The notes beneath the pieces are model-generated. The model had not been told where the DNA came from. It did no database searches and saw nothing but the letters and a program-made list of their open reading frames with translations. The translations under genes were made by a program, and so were the position numbers. Shown here piece by piece: positions 1 through 9,074 of a DNA stretch of 63,413 nucleotides. Within the stretch, counting starts at the first letter, position 1, and the number at the start of each line of letters is the position of its first letter. Source of the DNA: Spirochaetota bacterium (lineage in GTDB: Bacteria; Spirochaetota; JAGLSM01; JAKPMW01); NCBI GenBank assembly GCA_031283155.1, contig JAITCI010000030.1, forward strand, positions 1 to 63,413, read 5' to 3'.

Positions 1-512
1 AAGTGATCCTGAAAGCGGATATAAGCGGACTGGGGGAAGAGGGGGATATCAAGGAAGTCGCCAACGGCTACGGGCGCAATTTCCTTCTCCCGAAAGGCTT
101 CGCGATTCTGAAGACAAGCGCCAATCTCAAATGGCTTGCGCGCCAGCAGCAGGCCATAAAGCAGCGCAAGGACGAAAAGGCAAAAGACGCGCGCGGACTG
201 GCCGAAAAAATCGCCGATATGAGCGTTACCGTACACGCCAAGGTCTCCTCGGGAAACAGGCTCTATGGCTCGGTGCATGCGCAGGATATAGCGGCCGCGC
301 TGAAAAGCCTTGATCTGGAGATCGATCCGCGCAAGATCGAGGTGGGCGAACCCATCAAGCATCTCGGCGATTACAGTGTTACGATCAGGCTGTACGAAGG
401 GGTGCAAAGCAAGCTGCAGGTGCATGTACTCTCCGACCGCGACGCAGCGGAAAAAGAACCCGCAGGACACCAGGATGCGGCGCCTCTGCCTGCCGCCGCA
501 AACAAAGAATAA
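1..512 (+). CDS. rplI: 50S ribosomal protein L9 (5' end cut by window)
   Basis: This is bL9, a two-domain protein at the base of the L1 stalk. The visible frame opens VILKADISGLGEEG and continues GYGRNFLLPKGFAI, the conserved N-terminal RNA-binding fold, followed by the long connecting helix. The window begins inside codon 2: bL9 normally starts M-K-V-I-L and the first two bases complete a Lys codon, so the ATG lies just upstream. The GTG at position 3 is an internal Val, not the start. The C-terminus runs about 20 residues past the usual 150-residue length with an Ala/Pro/Glu-rich tail. dnaB follows after 10 bases, the classic rplI-dnaB pairing. Confidence 0.95.
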   Translation, partial: VILKADISGLGEEGDIKEVANGYGRNFLLPKGFAILKTSANLKWLARQQQAIKQRKDEKAKDARGLAEKIADMSVTVHAKVSSGNRLYGSVHAQDIAAALKSLDLEIDPRKIEVGEPIKHLGDYSVTIRLYEGVQSKLQVHVLSDRDAAEKEPAGHQDAAPLPAAANKE

Positions 513-522
513 CGGATACCCA

Positions 523-1878
523 ATGGAAACCTCGGAAACACCAAGCCGGGTGCTTCCTCATGATTCGGGTGCCGAGCAGGCTTTTCTTGGTGCCCTGCTT
601 ATTGATCCGGACGCCGCCGACAATGCGTTTACGCTCCTGCTGGAGAGTGATTTTTACGAGAGATCGCACACCCTCATATTCCGCGCGATGCGCAAGCTCT
701 ATGAGGAATCGAGCGCGATTGACACTGTTACCATAAACACCTGGCTCAAAAATCAGGGGTTTACCACAGACACGGGCGGCGTGGAATATCTGAACGAACT
801 GCTTGAGTCTACCCCCACCGCCGCGAATATTGCCTATTACGCAAAAATCGTCCGCGACAAATCCCTCCTGCGCAACCTCATCAAGGCTGCCGGCGATATC
901 GCGGGCATGGCCTTCCGCTCGGAGAAGGATATCGCGGCGATCTCCAATCATGCCGAAAATCTGCTCTTTGAGATTACAAACAGGAATATTACGCGATCCT
1001 ACGTGGATATAGAGCCGCTCATCAACACCAGTATGGGGATCATCCTCAAATTCCGCGAACACAGGGGGCATATTGGCCTCACAACCGGCTTCCGCGATCT
1101 GGACAATCTGACGGGCGGACTCGTCGGCGGACAGCTTTTTATTCTTGCAGGCAGACCGTCCATGGGCAAAACCGCCTTTTGTCTAAATATGGCCAGCCGA
1201 ACCGCCATCGAGACAAAGCGCCCCATCATTCTTTTTTCACTGGAAATGCAAAAGGAAGAACTCGGCATACGCCTCCTCTCCTCTGAGGCCAAGGTGAACA
1301 ATACGCACATCAAGCAGGGCAGCTACTCCTCCGAAGAAATGGATCAGCTTATCTGGGCCGCCGACCGGCTCTTCAAGACCCAATTGGTGATTGACGACAA
1401 GCCCAATATTACCGTCAACGAGATTCGCGCCAAATCGAGACGCATCATGAGCGAAAAGGGCGATCTCGCGCTCATCATTGTCGACTATATGCAGCTCATC
1501 GACGGTCCCGACGATATTCCCAAGTATGACCGCTATAACATCATCTCCGACGTTTCGCGTTCCCTGAAATATATGGCCAAGGAATTGAACGTCCCCGTTA
1601 TCGCGCTTTCACAGCTCTCGCGGAAAATAGAGGAACGTGCATCCAAGGATCGGCGCCCCCTGCTCTCCGACCTCCGCGAATCCGGCGCTATCGAGCAGGA
1701 TGCGGATATTGTTGCATTCATCCATCGAAATTATATTTATTCCGGGGATGAGAGCGAAAAGAATGTCGCCGAATTACTGGTTCGCAAGCACCGCAACGGA
1801 CCGCAGGGCGATATCCCGCTCTATTTCAGGGGTGAATGTACCCGTTTTGAAGATGGCATTAAAGGGCAGGCGACATGA
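523..1878 (+). CDS. dnaB: Replicative DNA helicase DnaB
   Basis: Hexameric replicative helicase of the RecA-like DnaB superfamily that unwinds DNA at the replication fork. The 451-residue protein has the N-terminal DnaB domain (from about residue 15, GAEQAFLGALLI), a linker, and the C-terminal ATPase with Walker A GRPSMGKTAF near residue 210, Walker B in the LIIVDYMQLI segment, and the late motif SDLRESGAIEQDADIV. I chose the ATG at 523 because it lies just after the rplI stop and gives normal family length; the same frame is open further upstream but only as an overlap with rplI. The stop overlaps the next gene's ATG (ATGA), so translational coupling with the Mla-type genes is likely. Confidence 0.97.
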   Translation: METSETPSRVLPHDSGAEQAFLGALLIDPDAADNAFTLLLESDFYERSHTLIFRAMRKLYEESSAIDTVTINTWLKNQGFTTDTGGVEYLNELLESTPTAANIAYYAKIVRDKSLLRNLIKAAGDIAGMAFRSEKDIAAISNHAENLLFEITNRNITRSYVDIEPLINTSMGIILKFREHRGHIGLTTGFRDLDNLTGGLVGGQLFILAGRPSMGKTAFCLNMASRTAIETKRPIILFSLEMQKEELGIRLLSSEAKVNNTHIKQGSYSSEEMDQLIWAADRLFKTQLVIDDKPNITVNEIRAKSRRIMSEKGDLALIIVDYMQLIDGPDDIPKYDRYNIISDVSRSLKYMAKELNVPVIALSQLSRKIEERASKDRRPLLSDLRESGAIEQDADIVAFIHRNYIYSGDESEKNVAELLVRKHRNGPQGDIPLYFRGECTRFEDGIKGQAT

Positions 1879-2651
1879 TACGAGCCGTGGGTTCCGTCAC
1901 GATCAGTTTTTTCTCCCAGATCGGGGAAATTTCCATCCTGCTTGCGGAAACAGCACGCAACATATTCCGCCGCCCCTTCCCAAAAAGAAATTTCTTTGAA
2001 CAGATTGTCAAGATCGGCTGGAGTTCGCTTCCCGTCACCTTTTTCACCGCTGTGTCCACCGGGGCAATCCTGGCTTTGCAAACAGGCTATGCCATGATGA
2101 GCATGGTTAAGGGTACGGAGCATTACGTCGGCGGGATTGTCGCCCTGTCGGTGGTGCGCGAACTCGGCCCGGTACTCTGCGCCATCATGATAGCCGGCCG
2201 CGCCGGAAGCGGCATAACCGCCGAGATCGGCACCATGAAAGTGACCGAGCAGATCGACGCCCTGATCACACTATCGAGCAACCCCGTACACTATCTGATC
2301 GTGCCGCGCGTTCTCGCGGGAATAGTCGTTTTGCCGATCCTCACGCTCTTTACGGATGTTGTGGCCATTCTGGGCGGGATGGCCGTGGCTTTCTTTGAAC
2401 TCGGAATGAACGAAATGCAGTACATCGATACCACCATCGATATGGTCTCGATGACCGATATAAATGTCGGCGTTGTAAAATCGGTTGTGTTTGGTGTGCT
2501 GATTACGCTCATCGCGAGTTTTCAGGGTTTTCGGACGCAGGGCGGCGCGGAGGGCGTCGGTAAATCCACAACGCGCTCAGTCGTCCTGATATGTATGTCC
2601 ATACTCTTTTTCGATTATATCCTCTCGTCAGTCATGACGACCGGCATCTGA
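1875..2651 (+). CDS. mlaE: MlaE-family ABC transporter permease
   Basis: Inner-membrane permease of an MCE-type lipid ABC transporter (MlaE/YrbE family), which moves phospholipid between inner and outer membranes. The 258 residues contain about five hydrophobic segments and the family's characteristic loop EIGTMKVTEQIDAL, with a preceding RELGPVLCAIMIAGRAGSG stretch. The start overlaps the dnaB stop by four bases, and mlaF follows 17 bases later, so the three Mla-type genes form one unit. No mlaB or mlaC is seen here. Whether it imports or exports lipid in this organism cannot be read from the sequence. Confidence 0.92.
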   Translation: MIRAVGSVTISFFSQIGEISILLAETARNIFRRPFPKRNFFEQIVKIGWSSLPVTFFTAVSTGAILALQTGYAMMSMVKGTEHYVGGIVALSVVRELGPVLCAIMIAGRAGSGITAEIGTMKVTEQIDALITLSSNPVHYLIVPRVLAGIVVLPILTLFTDVVAILGGMAVAFFELGMNEMQYIDTTIDMVSMTDINVGVVKSVVFGVLITLIASFQGFRTQGGAEGVGKSTTRSVVLICMSILFFDYILSSVMTTGI

Positions 2652-2668
2652 AAGAGAGGGGAAGCGTC

Positions 2669-3469
2669 ATGACCGCCAGAGCGCCGGATTGCGCGATTGA
2701 GGTACGCGGATTACATAAAACACTCGCCGAAAAATATGTCCTGAAAGGGGTGGATCTTCCGATCTATCGCGGGGAAACCCTTGTCATCATCGGGCAGAGC
2801 GGCTGCGGAAAATCCGTTTTGCTCAAGCACATTATTGGCCTGCATTTTCCCGACACCGGGGATATATTCATAAACGGAGAACCCTTAAACGAGGTGAGCG
2901 CAGGCAAGCGCCGGGAGATACTCGCCTCCTTTGGAATGCTCTTTCAGGGTGCCGCGCTCTTTGACTCGCTGACGGTGGGGGAAAATGTCGTTTTTCGCCA
3001 TATCCAGTCCAGGCGGTATTCAAAAAAGGAAATGGATCGCATTGTTGCGGAAAAACTGGATATGGTCGGACTTCCCGGTACAGCCAATCTCAAGCCTGCG
3101 GAGTTATCCGGAGGTATGCAAAAGCGGGTCGGTCTTGCGCGCGCGATTGCCGCTGATCCCGAGGTTATCCTTTATGACGAACCCACAACGGGGCTGGATC
3201 CGATCATGGCCGACCAGATCAATGATCTCATCCTGCACATGAAAAAAATGCTGAAGGTAACGTCCATCGCCGTAACGCATGATATGGTCAGCGCCTATAA
3301 AATAGCCGACCGCATCAGTATGCTCTACAACGGGCAGGTCATTGAAACCGGTACCCCCAGGCAGATACAAACGACGTCAAATCCGTATGTAAAGCAGTTC
3401 ATTCATGGCGACGCCTACGGTCCCATCACGACCGTGCGCTCTTTCGGACAAAACGGGAGAAGGAAATGA
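2669..3469 (+). CDS. mlaF: MlaF-family ABC transporter ATPase
   Basis: Cytoplasmic ATP-binding subunit that powers the MlaE permease. The 266-residue protein has Walker A GQSGCGKSV, the Q-loop in FGMLFQGAALFDSL, the signature ELSGGMQKR, Walker B VILYDEPTTGLDP and the switch His in VTHDM. The ATG at 2669 is preceded by a strong purine-rich ribosome site (GAGAGGGGA); the frame also stays open upstream inside mlaE, which I treat as accidental. Its stop overlaps the mlaD start by four bases. Confidence 0.95.
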   Translation: MTARAPDCAIEVRGLHKTLAEKYVLKGVDLPIYRGETLVIIGQSGCGKSVLLKHIIGLHFPDTGDIFINGEPLNEVSAGKRREILASFGMLFQGAALFDSLTVGENVVFRHIQSRRYSKKEMDRIVAEKLDMVGLPGTANLKPAELSGGMQKRVGLARAIAADPEVILYDEPTTGLDPIMADQINDLILHMKKMLKVTSIAVTHDMVSAYKIADRISMLYNGQVIETGTPRQIQTTSNPYVKQFIHGDAYGPITTVRSFGQNGRRK

Positions 3470-4344
3470 AGCGACCCAACGAATTCAAAACCGGCCTTCT
3501 TGTTCTCGGAGGCTTTGCGATAATCATCCTTGTCAACATAATCATACGCGGGGTCAACATTTCCCAGGATGGCTATACCGTATATGTGCGCTTTCCCGCC
3601 GTGTCCGGCATTGAACCCGGCAGCGACGTACGCATGGGCGAGGGCGAAAAGATAGGCAAGGTCGTCAATATTGTGGCCGCCGAAAATTCAACCATCGTAG
3701 AGACGCGCATCAGCAGAGCAATAGAACTTACCACGGAGAGCCGGGGAGATATAACCAGCTCAACATTCCTAAGCGGAAATTTTGTCTCCATCAGTTCCGG
3801 CAAGGGGTTGGGTACAAGGCTCATGGGCGGCGAAACCATTGATGGCGAAGCTCCGATGTCCATGGTGGATGGGATCCGCGAGTTTGGTCTGCTTATGAAA
3901 AATCTGAACAGCCTCATCTCCACAACCGGGGAGAATTCCATCTTCCGCGAGATCACCGATGTTGTGCATAACGCGGCAACCAATCTGGGACGGGTGATCA
4001 ACAGCAGCGGCGGCGACATAAGCGCCACCTTTACCTCCCTTCGCGGAAGCGCGGCGAGGCTTGACCGCCTGGTAGCTGAACTCCAGGGCGGCGGTGACAA
4101 AGCCCAGGCGGTTCTGTCACTGCTGAAGGATCAGCTTCCCGCGATCATGGCAAATCTGAACGCAGCCAGCGCAAATCTCGCGAAACTGGCCGAGCTTGCC
4201 GCGAGCGGCCAGGGGAGTCTCTCGCTTTTACTGACGGACAAAAAGCTCTATGCCGATCTCCTGATAATAGCCGACAACATGAAGGTCTTCTCAACAAAAC
4301 TCAGAAATGATCCATCTATCCTTATTTGGCGGGACGGCAAATAG
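3466..4344 (+). CDS. mlaD: MCE-domain protein, MlaD family
   Basis: Periplasm-facing lipid-binding subunit of the MCE transport system. It opens with a short cytoplasmic stretch and one transmembrane helix (about residues 10-28, rich in Ile/Val/Leu), followed by the MCE beta-barrel domain (GYTVYVRFPAVSGIEPGSDV) to about residue 115. A long helical region follows (residues about 130-290), as in MCE proteins that form a hexameric tube. The 292 residues exceed the 183 of E. coli MlaD, as is common outside Proteobacteria. It is coupled to mlaF by an ATGA overlap, and radA begins on the next base after its stop. Confidence 0.9.
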   Translation: MKRPNEFKTGLLVLGGFAIIILVNIIIRGVNISQDGYTVYVRFPAVSGIEPGSDVRMGEGEKIGKVVNIVAAENSTIVETRISRAIELTTESRGDITSSTFLSGNFVSISSGKGLGTRLMGGETIDGEAPMSMVDGIREFGLLMKNLNSLISTTGENSIFREITDVVHNAATNLGRVINSSGGDISATFTSLRGSAARLDRLVAELQGGGDKAQAVLSLLKDQLPAIMANLNAASANLAKLAELAASGQGSLSLLLTDKKLYADLLIIADNMKVFSTKLRNDPSILIWRDGK

Positions 4345-5820
4345 GTGGCAAAAACGCCATCCGGTTCCATTTTTGTCTGCGCTTCGTGCGGCTGCGAGAG
4401 TACGCGCTGGCTTGGGCGCTGCCCCAACTGCCTGGAGTGGAACACACTCAGGGAGGAAGCCCGCACACACTCCGGTGCGCTCAAAAATACGCCGAAAGGC
4501 ACCCCAAAAGACACGTATATACAATCGCAGGCTCTCTCGGCTATCGACGCGCGCAATGAAGAACGAATCAAAACAGGGTATTCGGAATTCGATATAGTCA
4601 TTGGCGGTGGGCTTGTGCAGGGCGCGGCCATCCTGCTTGGCGGCGAACCCGGGATTGGTAAATCCACCCTACTCCTGCAGCTTGCCTCTGCTTTTGCCTC
4701 CCTCCCCGGGCAAAACGCTTCCTCCGTATTGTACGTGGGCGCGGAGGAGTCGGCAAACCAGATAGCGATGCGCGCCGCGCGGATCGCGCGCGATGAAAAA
4801 ACCCCGGATATGCAAATTCTCAGCACGGGCGCGCTTGAGGATATAACAAACGCGATAACTGCCCTTTCCCCCAGACTGGTGATCATCGATTCCATTCAGG
4901 CGGTATACACAAGCGCCTTACACGCAAGCCCGGGCAGCTTAAGCCAGGTACGCGAGTGTGCCTGGATGCTCACCGAGGAGTGTCGCGCGCGCGCGGGTAC
5001 ACTCATCGTAAGCGGACACGTCACCAAGGATGGTACGCTTGCGGGGCCGAAGATCCTGGAGCATCTGGTCGATACGGTACTCTACTTCGAGGGTTCGCGC
5101 GACAGGGAACTGCGTATCCTGCGCAGCGTCAAGAACCGTTTCGGCGGCGTAAACGAGATAGCCGTTTTTACCATGGGCGAGAAGGGCCTGCACGAGATCG
5201 CCGATCCGGGAGGGGTATTCATTGAGGGAATGCCCAAAATCGGATCGCATGGGCCCGGCTCCATCTTAACGGCGGCGCTCGAGGGCAATCGTGTGCTGCT
5301 CGCCGAGGTGCAGGCTTTGGTAACGCCGCGCGTCTCGGGAAGCATCGTCCGCACCACCGACGGCGTGGACGCCAATCGTGTGCAGCGTGTGCGCGCGATC
5401 CTCGAGAGCCAACTCGGCATGAATCTCGGCGATCAGGATACCTTTGTGAATGTTACCGGCGGACTCGAGATCAATGAACCCGCCGTGGAACTCGCAATCG
5501 CGGCGGCGATCTACGGCAGCGCGCGCGGACTTTGCCCCGACTCGCGGCTCATTGTGGCCGGAGAACTCGGCCTTCTCGGAGACCTCCGGCGTATTCCGCA
5601 GGCGGAGAAGCGCGCGGCGCAGGCCCGCAAATTCGGCATGGATGCATGCATCCTGCCGGAGGCAAATAGCGGCGAGTTCCGGCGCGCCGACGAAGGCAAA
5701 GAGACGTCCGTGCTGTTCGCAGCCCCGAGTTCGTCGCCATCCATGGCTACTCGGGACGCTCACGTCCTGTTCGCGGCAAACTTGCGCGACGCGCTTGCGA
5801 TTATTTTTCCGGAGAACTGA
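4345..5820 (+). CDS. radA: DNA repair protein RadA
   Basis: RecA-related ATPase that promotes branch migration and processing of recombination intermediates. The N-terminal zinc finger has Cys12, Cys15, Cys26 and Cys29 (CASC and CPNC). Next come Walker A GGEPGIGKST near residue 100, the RadA-specific KNRFG motif near residue 256, and a C-terminal Lon-protease-like domain without the Ser-Lys dyad (GDQDTFVNVTGGL onwards). Length is 491 residues, slightly above the usual 455. The start is GTG immediately after the mlaD stop; RadA proteins typically begin MAK, which supports it. It is the last plus-strand gene and faces sppA. Confidence 0.95.
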   Translation: MAKTPSGSIFVCASCGCESTRWLGRCPNCLEWNTLREEARTHSGALKNTPKGTPKDTYIQSQALSAIDARNEERIKTGYSEFDIVIGGGLVQGAAILLGGEPGIGKSTLLLQLASAFASLPGQNASSVLYVGAEESANQIAMRAARIARDEKTPDMQILSTGALEDITNAITALSPRLVIIDSIQAVYTSALHASPGSLSQVRECAWMLTEECRARAGTLIVSGHVTKDGTLAGPKILEHLVDTVLYFEGSRDRELRILRSVKNRFGGVNEIAVFTMGEKGLHEIADPGGVFIEGMPKIGSHGPGSILTAALEGNRVLLAEVQALVTPRVSGSIVRTTDGVDANRVQRVRAILESQLGMNLGDQDTFVNVTGGLEINEPAVELAIAAAIYGSARGLCPDSRLIVAGELGLLGDLRRIPQAEKRAAQARKFGMDACILPEANSGEFRRADEGKETSVLFAAPSSSPSMATRDAHVLFAANLRDALAIIFPEN

Positions 5821-5827
5821 TAATCAA

Positions 5828-5959
5828 TTGATTAGGGCGTGTCCCTAATGTATCACTTGGCAATATTTTTGTCATTGTTTATGCCCCCTGTGGGTATCAC
5901 GTTCTTTCAGAACGTTCGCAATGACGAAAAAAACCACTTTAGGGACACACCCTAATCAA
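5828..5959. repeat. Nested inverted-repeat (MITE/REP-like) element at convergent junction
   Basis: The outer arms, 5828-5848 and 5939-5959, are 21-base inverted copies with one mismatch (core TTAGGGxGTGTCCCTAA). Inside lie a second inverted pair, GTCATTG (5871-5877) and CAATGAC (5918-5924), and a third hairpin, ACGTTC TTTCA GAACGT, around 5899-5915. The inner part read on the minus strand (CGTCATTGCGAACGTTCT) resembles a dispersed palindromic repeat type common in environmental bacteria. The right outer arm contains the stop codon of sppA, so the element supplies that gene's end. In place it could act as a bidirectional terminator for radA and sppA. No transposase is present. Confidence 0.75.
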
Positions 5960-8282
5960 AAACAGGATTCCAGGGCAAGAGGGCGAGCGCGCGGCCGCTC
6001 CCGAGAATACCCGGCCAGTCGTCCGGATCGCTGAAGCTCGCCATGATGGTTCCCAGCCCGGTTGGGATAAGATTGGCGAGATCAAAACGCTCCTTTGGAT
6101 ATTCCACAAGATCGCAGCGCAGGGGATCGCCGCGAAGACCATAAAGAAGCGCCGCATACGCCCCCAGGAGACCCGCGTTGCGATCCACGAGTCCGAATTC
6201 CCCGGCGTCTTCGCCTGTCCACACCCGTCCACCGGCGCTTTTCAAAACTTTGTCGCGCGGCATACGCCGTCCTTCGGCGACAAGATCCACGAACTGCGCG
6301 TACCAATAATCAAGCATCTTATTTATCAGGGCGCGCTGTTCCGGCGTAAAGCCCTTCTCGTCGGCGTAGAGATTTGCGTTGGGATCCCCGAGTCGTTCGC
6401 TCGCGATCCCAAGATGGGCGCGGAGCTTCTCGGTGGAAACCTTGCCCGCGAATACCCCAATCGATCCGGTTAAGCTCAGCGATCCGGCGAATATTTGCAG
6501 CCTGGTTCCCGCATCGCCGCAGGCAAGCCAGAACCCGCCCGAGGCGGCCAAGTCTCCCATGGAAATGACAAGGGGCTTTCTTTTGGCCGCGCTTATGATG
6601 GCTTCGCGGATGCGCGCCGAGGCCAGGATGTCGCCGCCCCCGGACTCCACCCGGATGATGATCCCGCGAACACGCTTCTCAAGGAGCGCTTCGCGCAATG
6701 CGGCAATGATCGTATCCGCGCCCGCTGATTTTCCCAGAAAAGGAATGGAGAAATTGCGGCTTTTCCCGTTGACTATGGTTCCCTCAATAGTGACGACAGC
6801 GATGGCGTCGTTTGCCGTAAAGCCCTGCGGAAGATCCAGGAAGGATCCCAGGGATTGCGGCGCAAGCGAGAGCCGCGCGAGGGTTCGCCCGAGACCCGCA
6901 TAGCTCCCCAGATGCGTGACGACTCCTTCACGCAGAGCCTCTTCCGGGGTCATCAGTCCCTTTGCACACCAGGAGGCGACGCGCTCCGGCGTCAGCCCTC
7001 GATTCGCGGCAATGAGGACAAAGACGCGATCCCGTATGCGATCAAGAATATGGATTGCCGATTCCCTGTGCGCCGGGGTCATCTCCGGTTCGGTATAGCT
7101 CTGCGGCGCGGTTTTATAGACGTCCCGCGCAAAAAATTCCGCATCGATCCCAAGCTTGTCGAAAAAGCCCTTATAAAATGCCACAGTCATGGCGGGACCC
7201 GCAATCTCAAGCTGCACATTCGGATCCATATACATCTCATTCGCCGCTGAAGCGATAAGCAGATTGCGCAGGCCGCCCTTCTCGATTACCGCGATAATTT
7301 TTTTGCCCTCGCGGCGCAGCGCAAGAAGCGCTTCCATCAATTCCTCGCTGCGCGCGTACCCCAGGGAATTTTCAGAGAGGCGGACCACAACCAATTTGAG
7401 CGAAGGCTCGTGCGCGGCGCGATAGAGCGCAAAGAGGCGCGCGGCAAAACCGGGGGAATCTTTTTGGCCAAAGAGAAGATTGCCTTCCCTGGCCTGCCCG
7501 CTTATGGAGGCATTCACAACGACCTCAAGCAAGGTATTCTCGCGCGCAAGCAAATCGCCATGATCATGATCGCCCAGAACAACCGAGGCCGATACTGTAT
7601 TTTTGTTTTTGTTATGGCTGAACCCCGCGCGCTCGAAAATATTCCCGAGTGCCACGCCTATTCCGGCACCGAGGCAAAGTTCGCTCTGCGCATAGCCGAG
7701 GCTCGCGGAAAATTCCAGACCGCTTGCCGGACGGAAAAAGAGCTTTGCGCCCAGATTATATTCGCCGCCCCGCGCCGCGAGCGAAAAGAAACCCTCCAGC
7801 GTAAAAAGCGCATCCTGCGCGCCGAGATAGAAAGCGAGATCATACTGCGGCATGACGCGCCCGCCTGCATCCCGCGAGAGCACAATATCGCGGATCTGCA
7901 GCTCCGTCAGAAAATGCCGCGAGAACCCGTAGCCCAAACCGAGCGTGGCCGTGGTATCCGTATAGCCGTCGCCTGCAAACAGGTTGAGAGCCGCGCCGCC
8001 CAAAAAGGAAGACCCCCCGGGCAGACCAAAGGAAAATTGCCAGTGATGGACATCATCCTCGCGCGCGAGGGCGGCGGCAACAGACTTCCACCGCGCGGCG
8101 AAAAAGAGCGACTCCGCAAAATTTTCATGATCCAAAAAGCCAATTTCCGCAGCAAGCCCGCCGCCAAGCCCGAGCGCCCAGGGATGCGCGCCATAGGACG
8201 CAGGCAGGCTGGGAAGCGTATGCACTGCGGATGCAAGGCAAAAAAAGAAGAGAATGAGCAGTAAAAGAATCCAATGCCGCAC
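5952..8282 (-). CDS. sppA: SppA-like S49 signal peptide peptidase with extra barrel-like N-terminal region
   Basis: Membrane-associated serine peptidase of family S49 that degrades cleaved signal peptides. Residues about 1-20 form a hydrophobic signal or anchor. Residues about 25-260 are Gly/aromatic-rich alternating strands (for example FSFGLPGGSSFLGGAAL) that look like an outer-membrane barrel or autotransporter-like domain and are not part of standard SppA. Two S49 repeats follow: the first holds the general-base Lys390 (VYKTA), the second the nucleophile Ser581 (GDLAASGGFW), matching E. coli SppA Lys209 and Ser409. At 776 residues it is about 160 longer than E. coli SppA. The GTG start has a GGAGGG ribosome site three to nine bases inside the preceding gene's end. 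The last codons lie in the inverted-repeat arm. Confidence 0.9.
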   Translation of the reverse strand: MRHWILLLLILFFFCLASAVHTLPSLPASYGAHPWALGLGGGLAAEIGFLDHENFAESLFFAARWKSVAAALAREDDVHHWQFSFGLPGGSSFLGGAALNLFAGDGYTDTTATLGLGYGFSRHFLTELQIRDIVLSRDAGGRVMPQYDLAFYLGAQDALFTLEGFFSLAARGGEYNLGAKLFFRPASGLEFSASLGYAQSELCLGAGIGVALGNIFERAGFSHNKNKNTVSASVVLGDHDHGDLLARENTLLEVVVNASISGQAREGNLLFGQKDSPGFAARLFALYRAAHEPSLKLVVVRLSENSLGYARSEELMEALLALRREGKKIIAVIEKGGLRNLLIASAANEMYMDPNVQLEIAGPAMTVAFYKGFFDKLGIDAEFFARDVYKTAPQSYTEPEMTPAHRESAIHILDRIRDRVFVLIAANRGLTPERVASWCAKGLMTPEEALREGVVTHLGSYAGLGRTLARLSLAPQSLGSFLDLPQGFTANDAIAVVTIEGTIVNGKSRNFSIPFLGKSAGADTIIAALREALLEKRVRGIIIRVESGGGDILASARIREAIISAAKRKPLVISMGDLAASGGFWLACGDAGTRLQIFAGSLSLTGSIGVFAGKVSTEKLRAHLGIASERLGDPNANLYADEKGFTPEQRALINKMLDYWYAQFVDLVAEGRRMPRDKVLKSAGGRVWTGEDAGEFGLVDRNAGLLGAYAALLYGLRGDPLRCDLVEYPKERFDLANLIPTGLGTIMASFSDPDDWPGILGSGRALALLPWNPVFD

Positions 8283-8285
8283 AGC

Positions 8286-9035
8286 TTACGCCCCTCCCTG
8301 CGGGCATTGCCCGTGGGCGGCAGCCAGTTCCGCAAAGGAACAGAGTTCATACCCGGGCGACTCCAGGCTCCGCCGGAAAGCCTCGTCGGCAAGAAGAGCA
8401 TACTCGCGAAGGCGCGATTTCTGCTCGGCAGCGGCGGGGAGCGCAATATGTACCATAACCTCGGCGGAGCAGGCGAGTTCCGGAGCGGGCAGATGCGGTC
8501 CATCTGTAAAAATTTTGGTAGAGATAAGCGCATTCTGCTCAAGCAGATCGCGGATCGCGGCTGCCTGCGGGGGATCGGCGTAAAAACTCGGAAAAAAACG
8601 AATACATGGAATGGAGTGCTCTTTGAGAAACGGCATCATGAGTTCGAGTACAGGCGGAAAGAGATGCACATGGCGGTGCCCGTTCAGATGATCCGGCACC
8701 CTGCCCGTCATTTCGCGAAAAAGACCGAATTGCCGCGCAAGCTGCTCGCGGATCGCGCTGCGCACCTCTTCCTGATCAAAAAAAATGTCGGGAACAAGGA
8801 AGCGGCCATGATCGTCTTTCCCGAATCCTGCCGAGGAAAAAACCATATCGAGATCAAGATGCAGCCCGGCACCAAAGCGCGCGTTTTTCGCGAGAAAAGC
8901 CGCCGCATCCCCGGCGGAGCTGCCTGTGACCATAAGGGAAGCGCTCGTGACGACACCGATCTGCAGAAGATGTTCCACGGCCGCGTCAATCGCGGGACGC
9001 ATACCATAATCGTCTGCGTTGATGATCAGCTTCAT
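8286..9035 (-). CDS. ChbG/YdjC-family carbohydrate deacetylase
   Basis: Metal-dependent deacetylase of the YdjC/ChbG fold, which removes acetyl groups from N-acetylated sugars such as chitooligosaccharides; the substrate here is unknown. The 249-residue protein starts KLIINADDYGM, the family's opening with the metal-binding Asp. It has GAGLHLDLDM (catalytic His region) and HLNGHRHVHLFP, the metal-binding His cluster. I chose the ATG giving MKLIIN rather than a GTG four codons upstream. sppA begins three bases after its stop, and an MFS transporter lies 39 bases upstream, so uptake and deacetylation of an amino-sugar compound is a reasonable inference. Confidence 0.85.
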   Translation of the reverse strand: MKLIINADDYGMRPAIDAAVEHLLQIGVVTSASLMVTGSSAGDAAAFLAKNARFGAGLHLDLDMVFSSAGFGKDDHGRFLVPDIFFDQEEVRSAIREQLARQFGLFREMTGRVPDHLNGHRHVHLFPPVLELMMPFLKEHSIPCIRFFPSFYADPPQAAAIRDLLEQNALISTKIFTDGPHLPAPELACSAEVMVHIALPAAAEQKSRLREYALLADEAFRRSLESPGYELCSFAELAAAHGQCPQGGA

Positions 9036-9074
9036 TGCCCGCCCCACCCCCGCTAAACTTCATGAATTCAAAGA

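Noticed and set aside
5820-5960. Chromosome-terminus dif site at the convergent junction
   Set aside because: The palindromic region does not match the XerCD dif pattern (11-base arms around a 6-base centre); it fits a nested inverted repeat instead.
7410-8264. Plus-strand frame opposite sppA
   Set aside because: Basic, low-complexity translation and complete overlap with the strong SppA reading frame.
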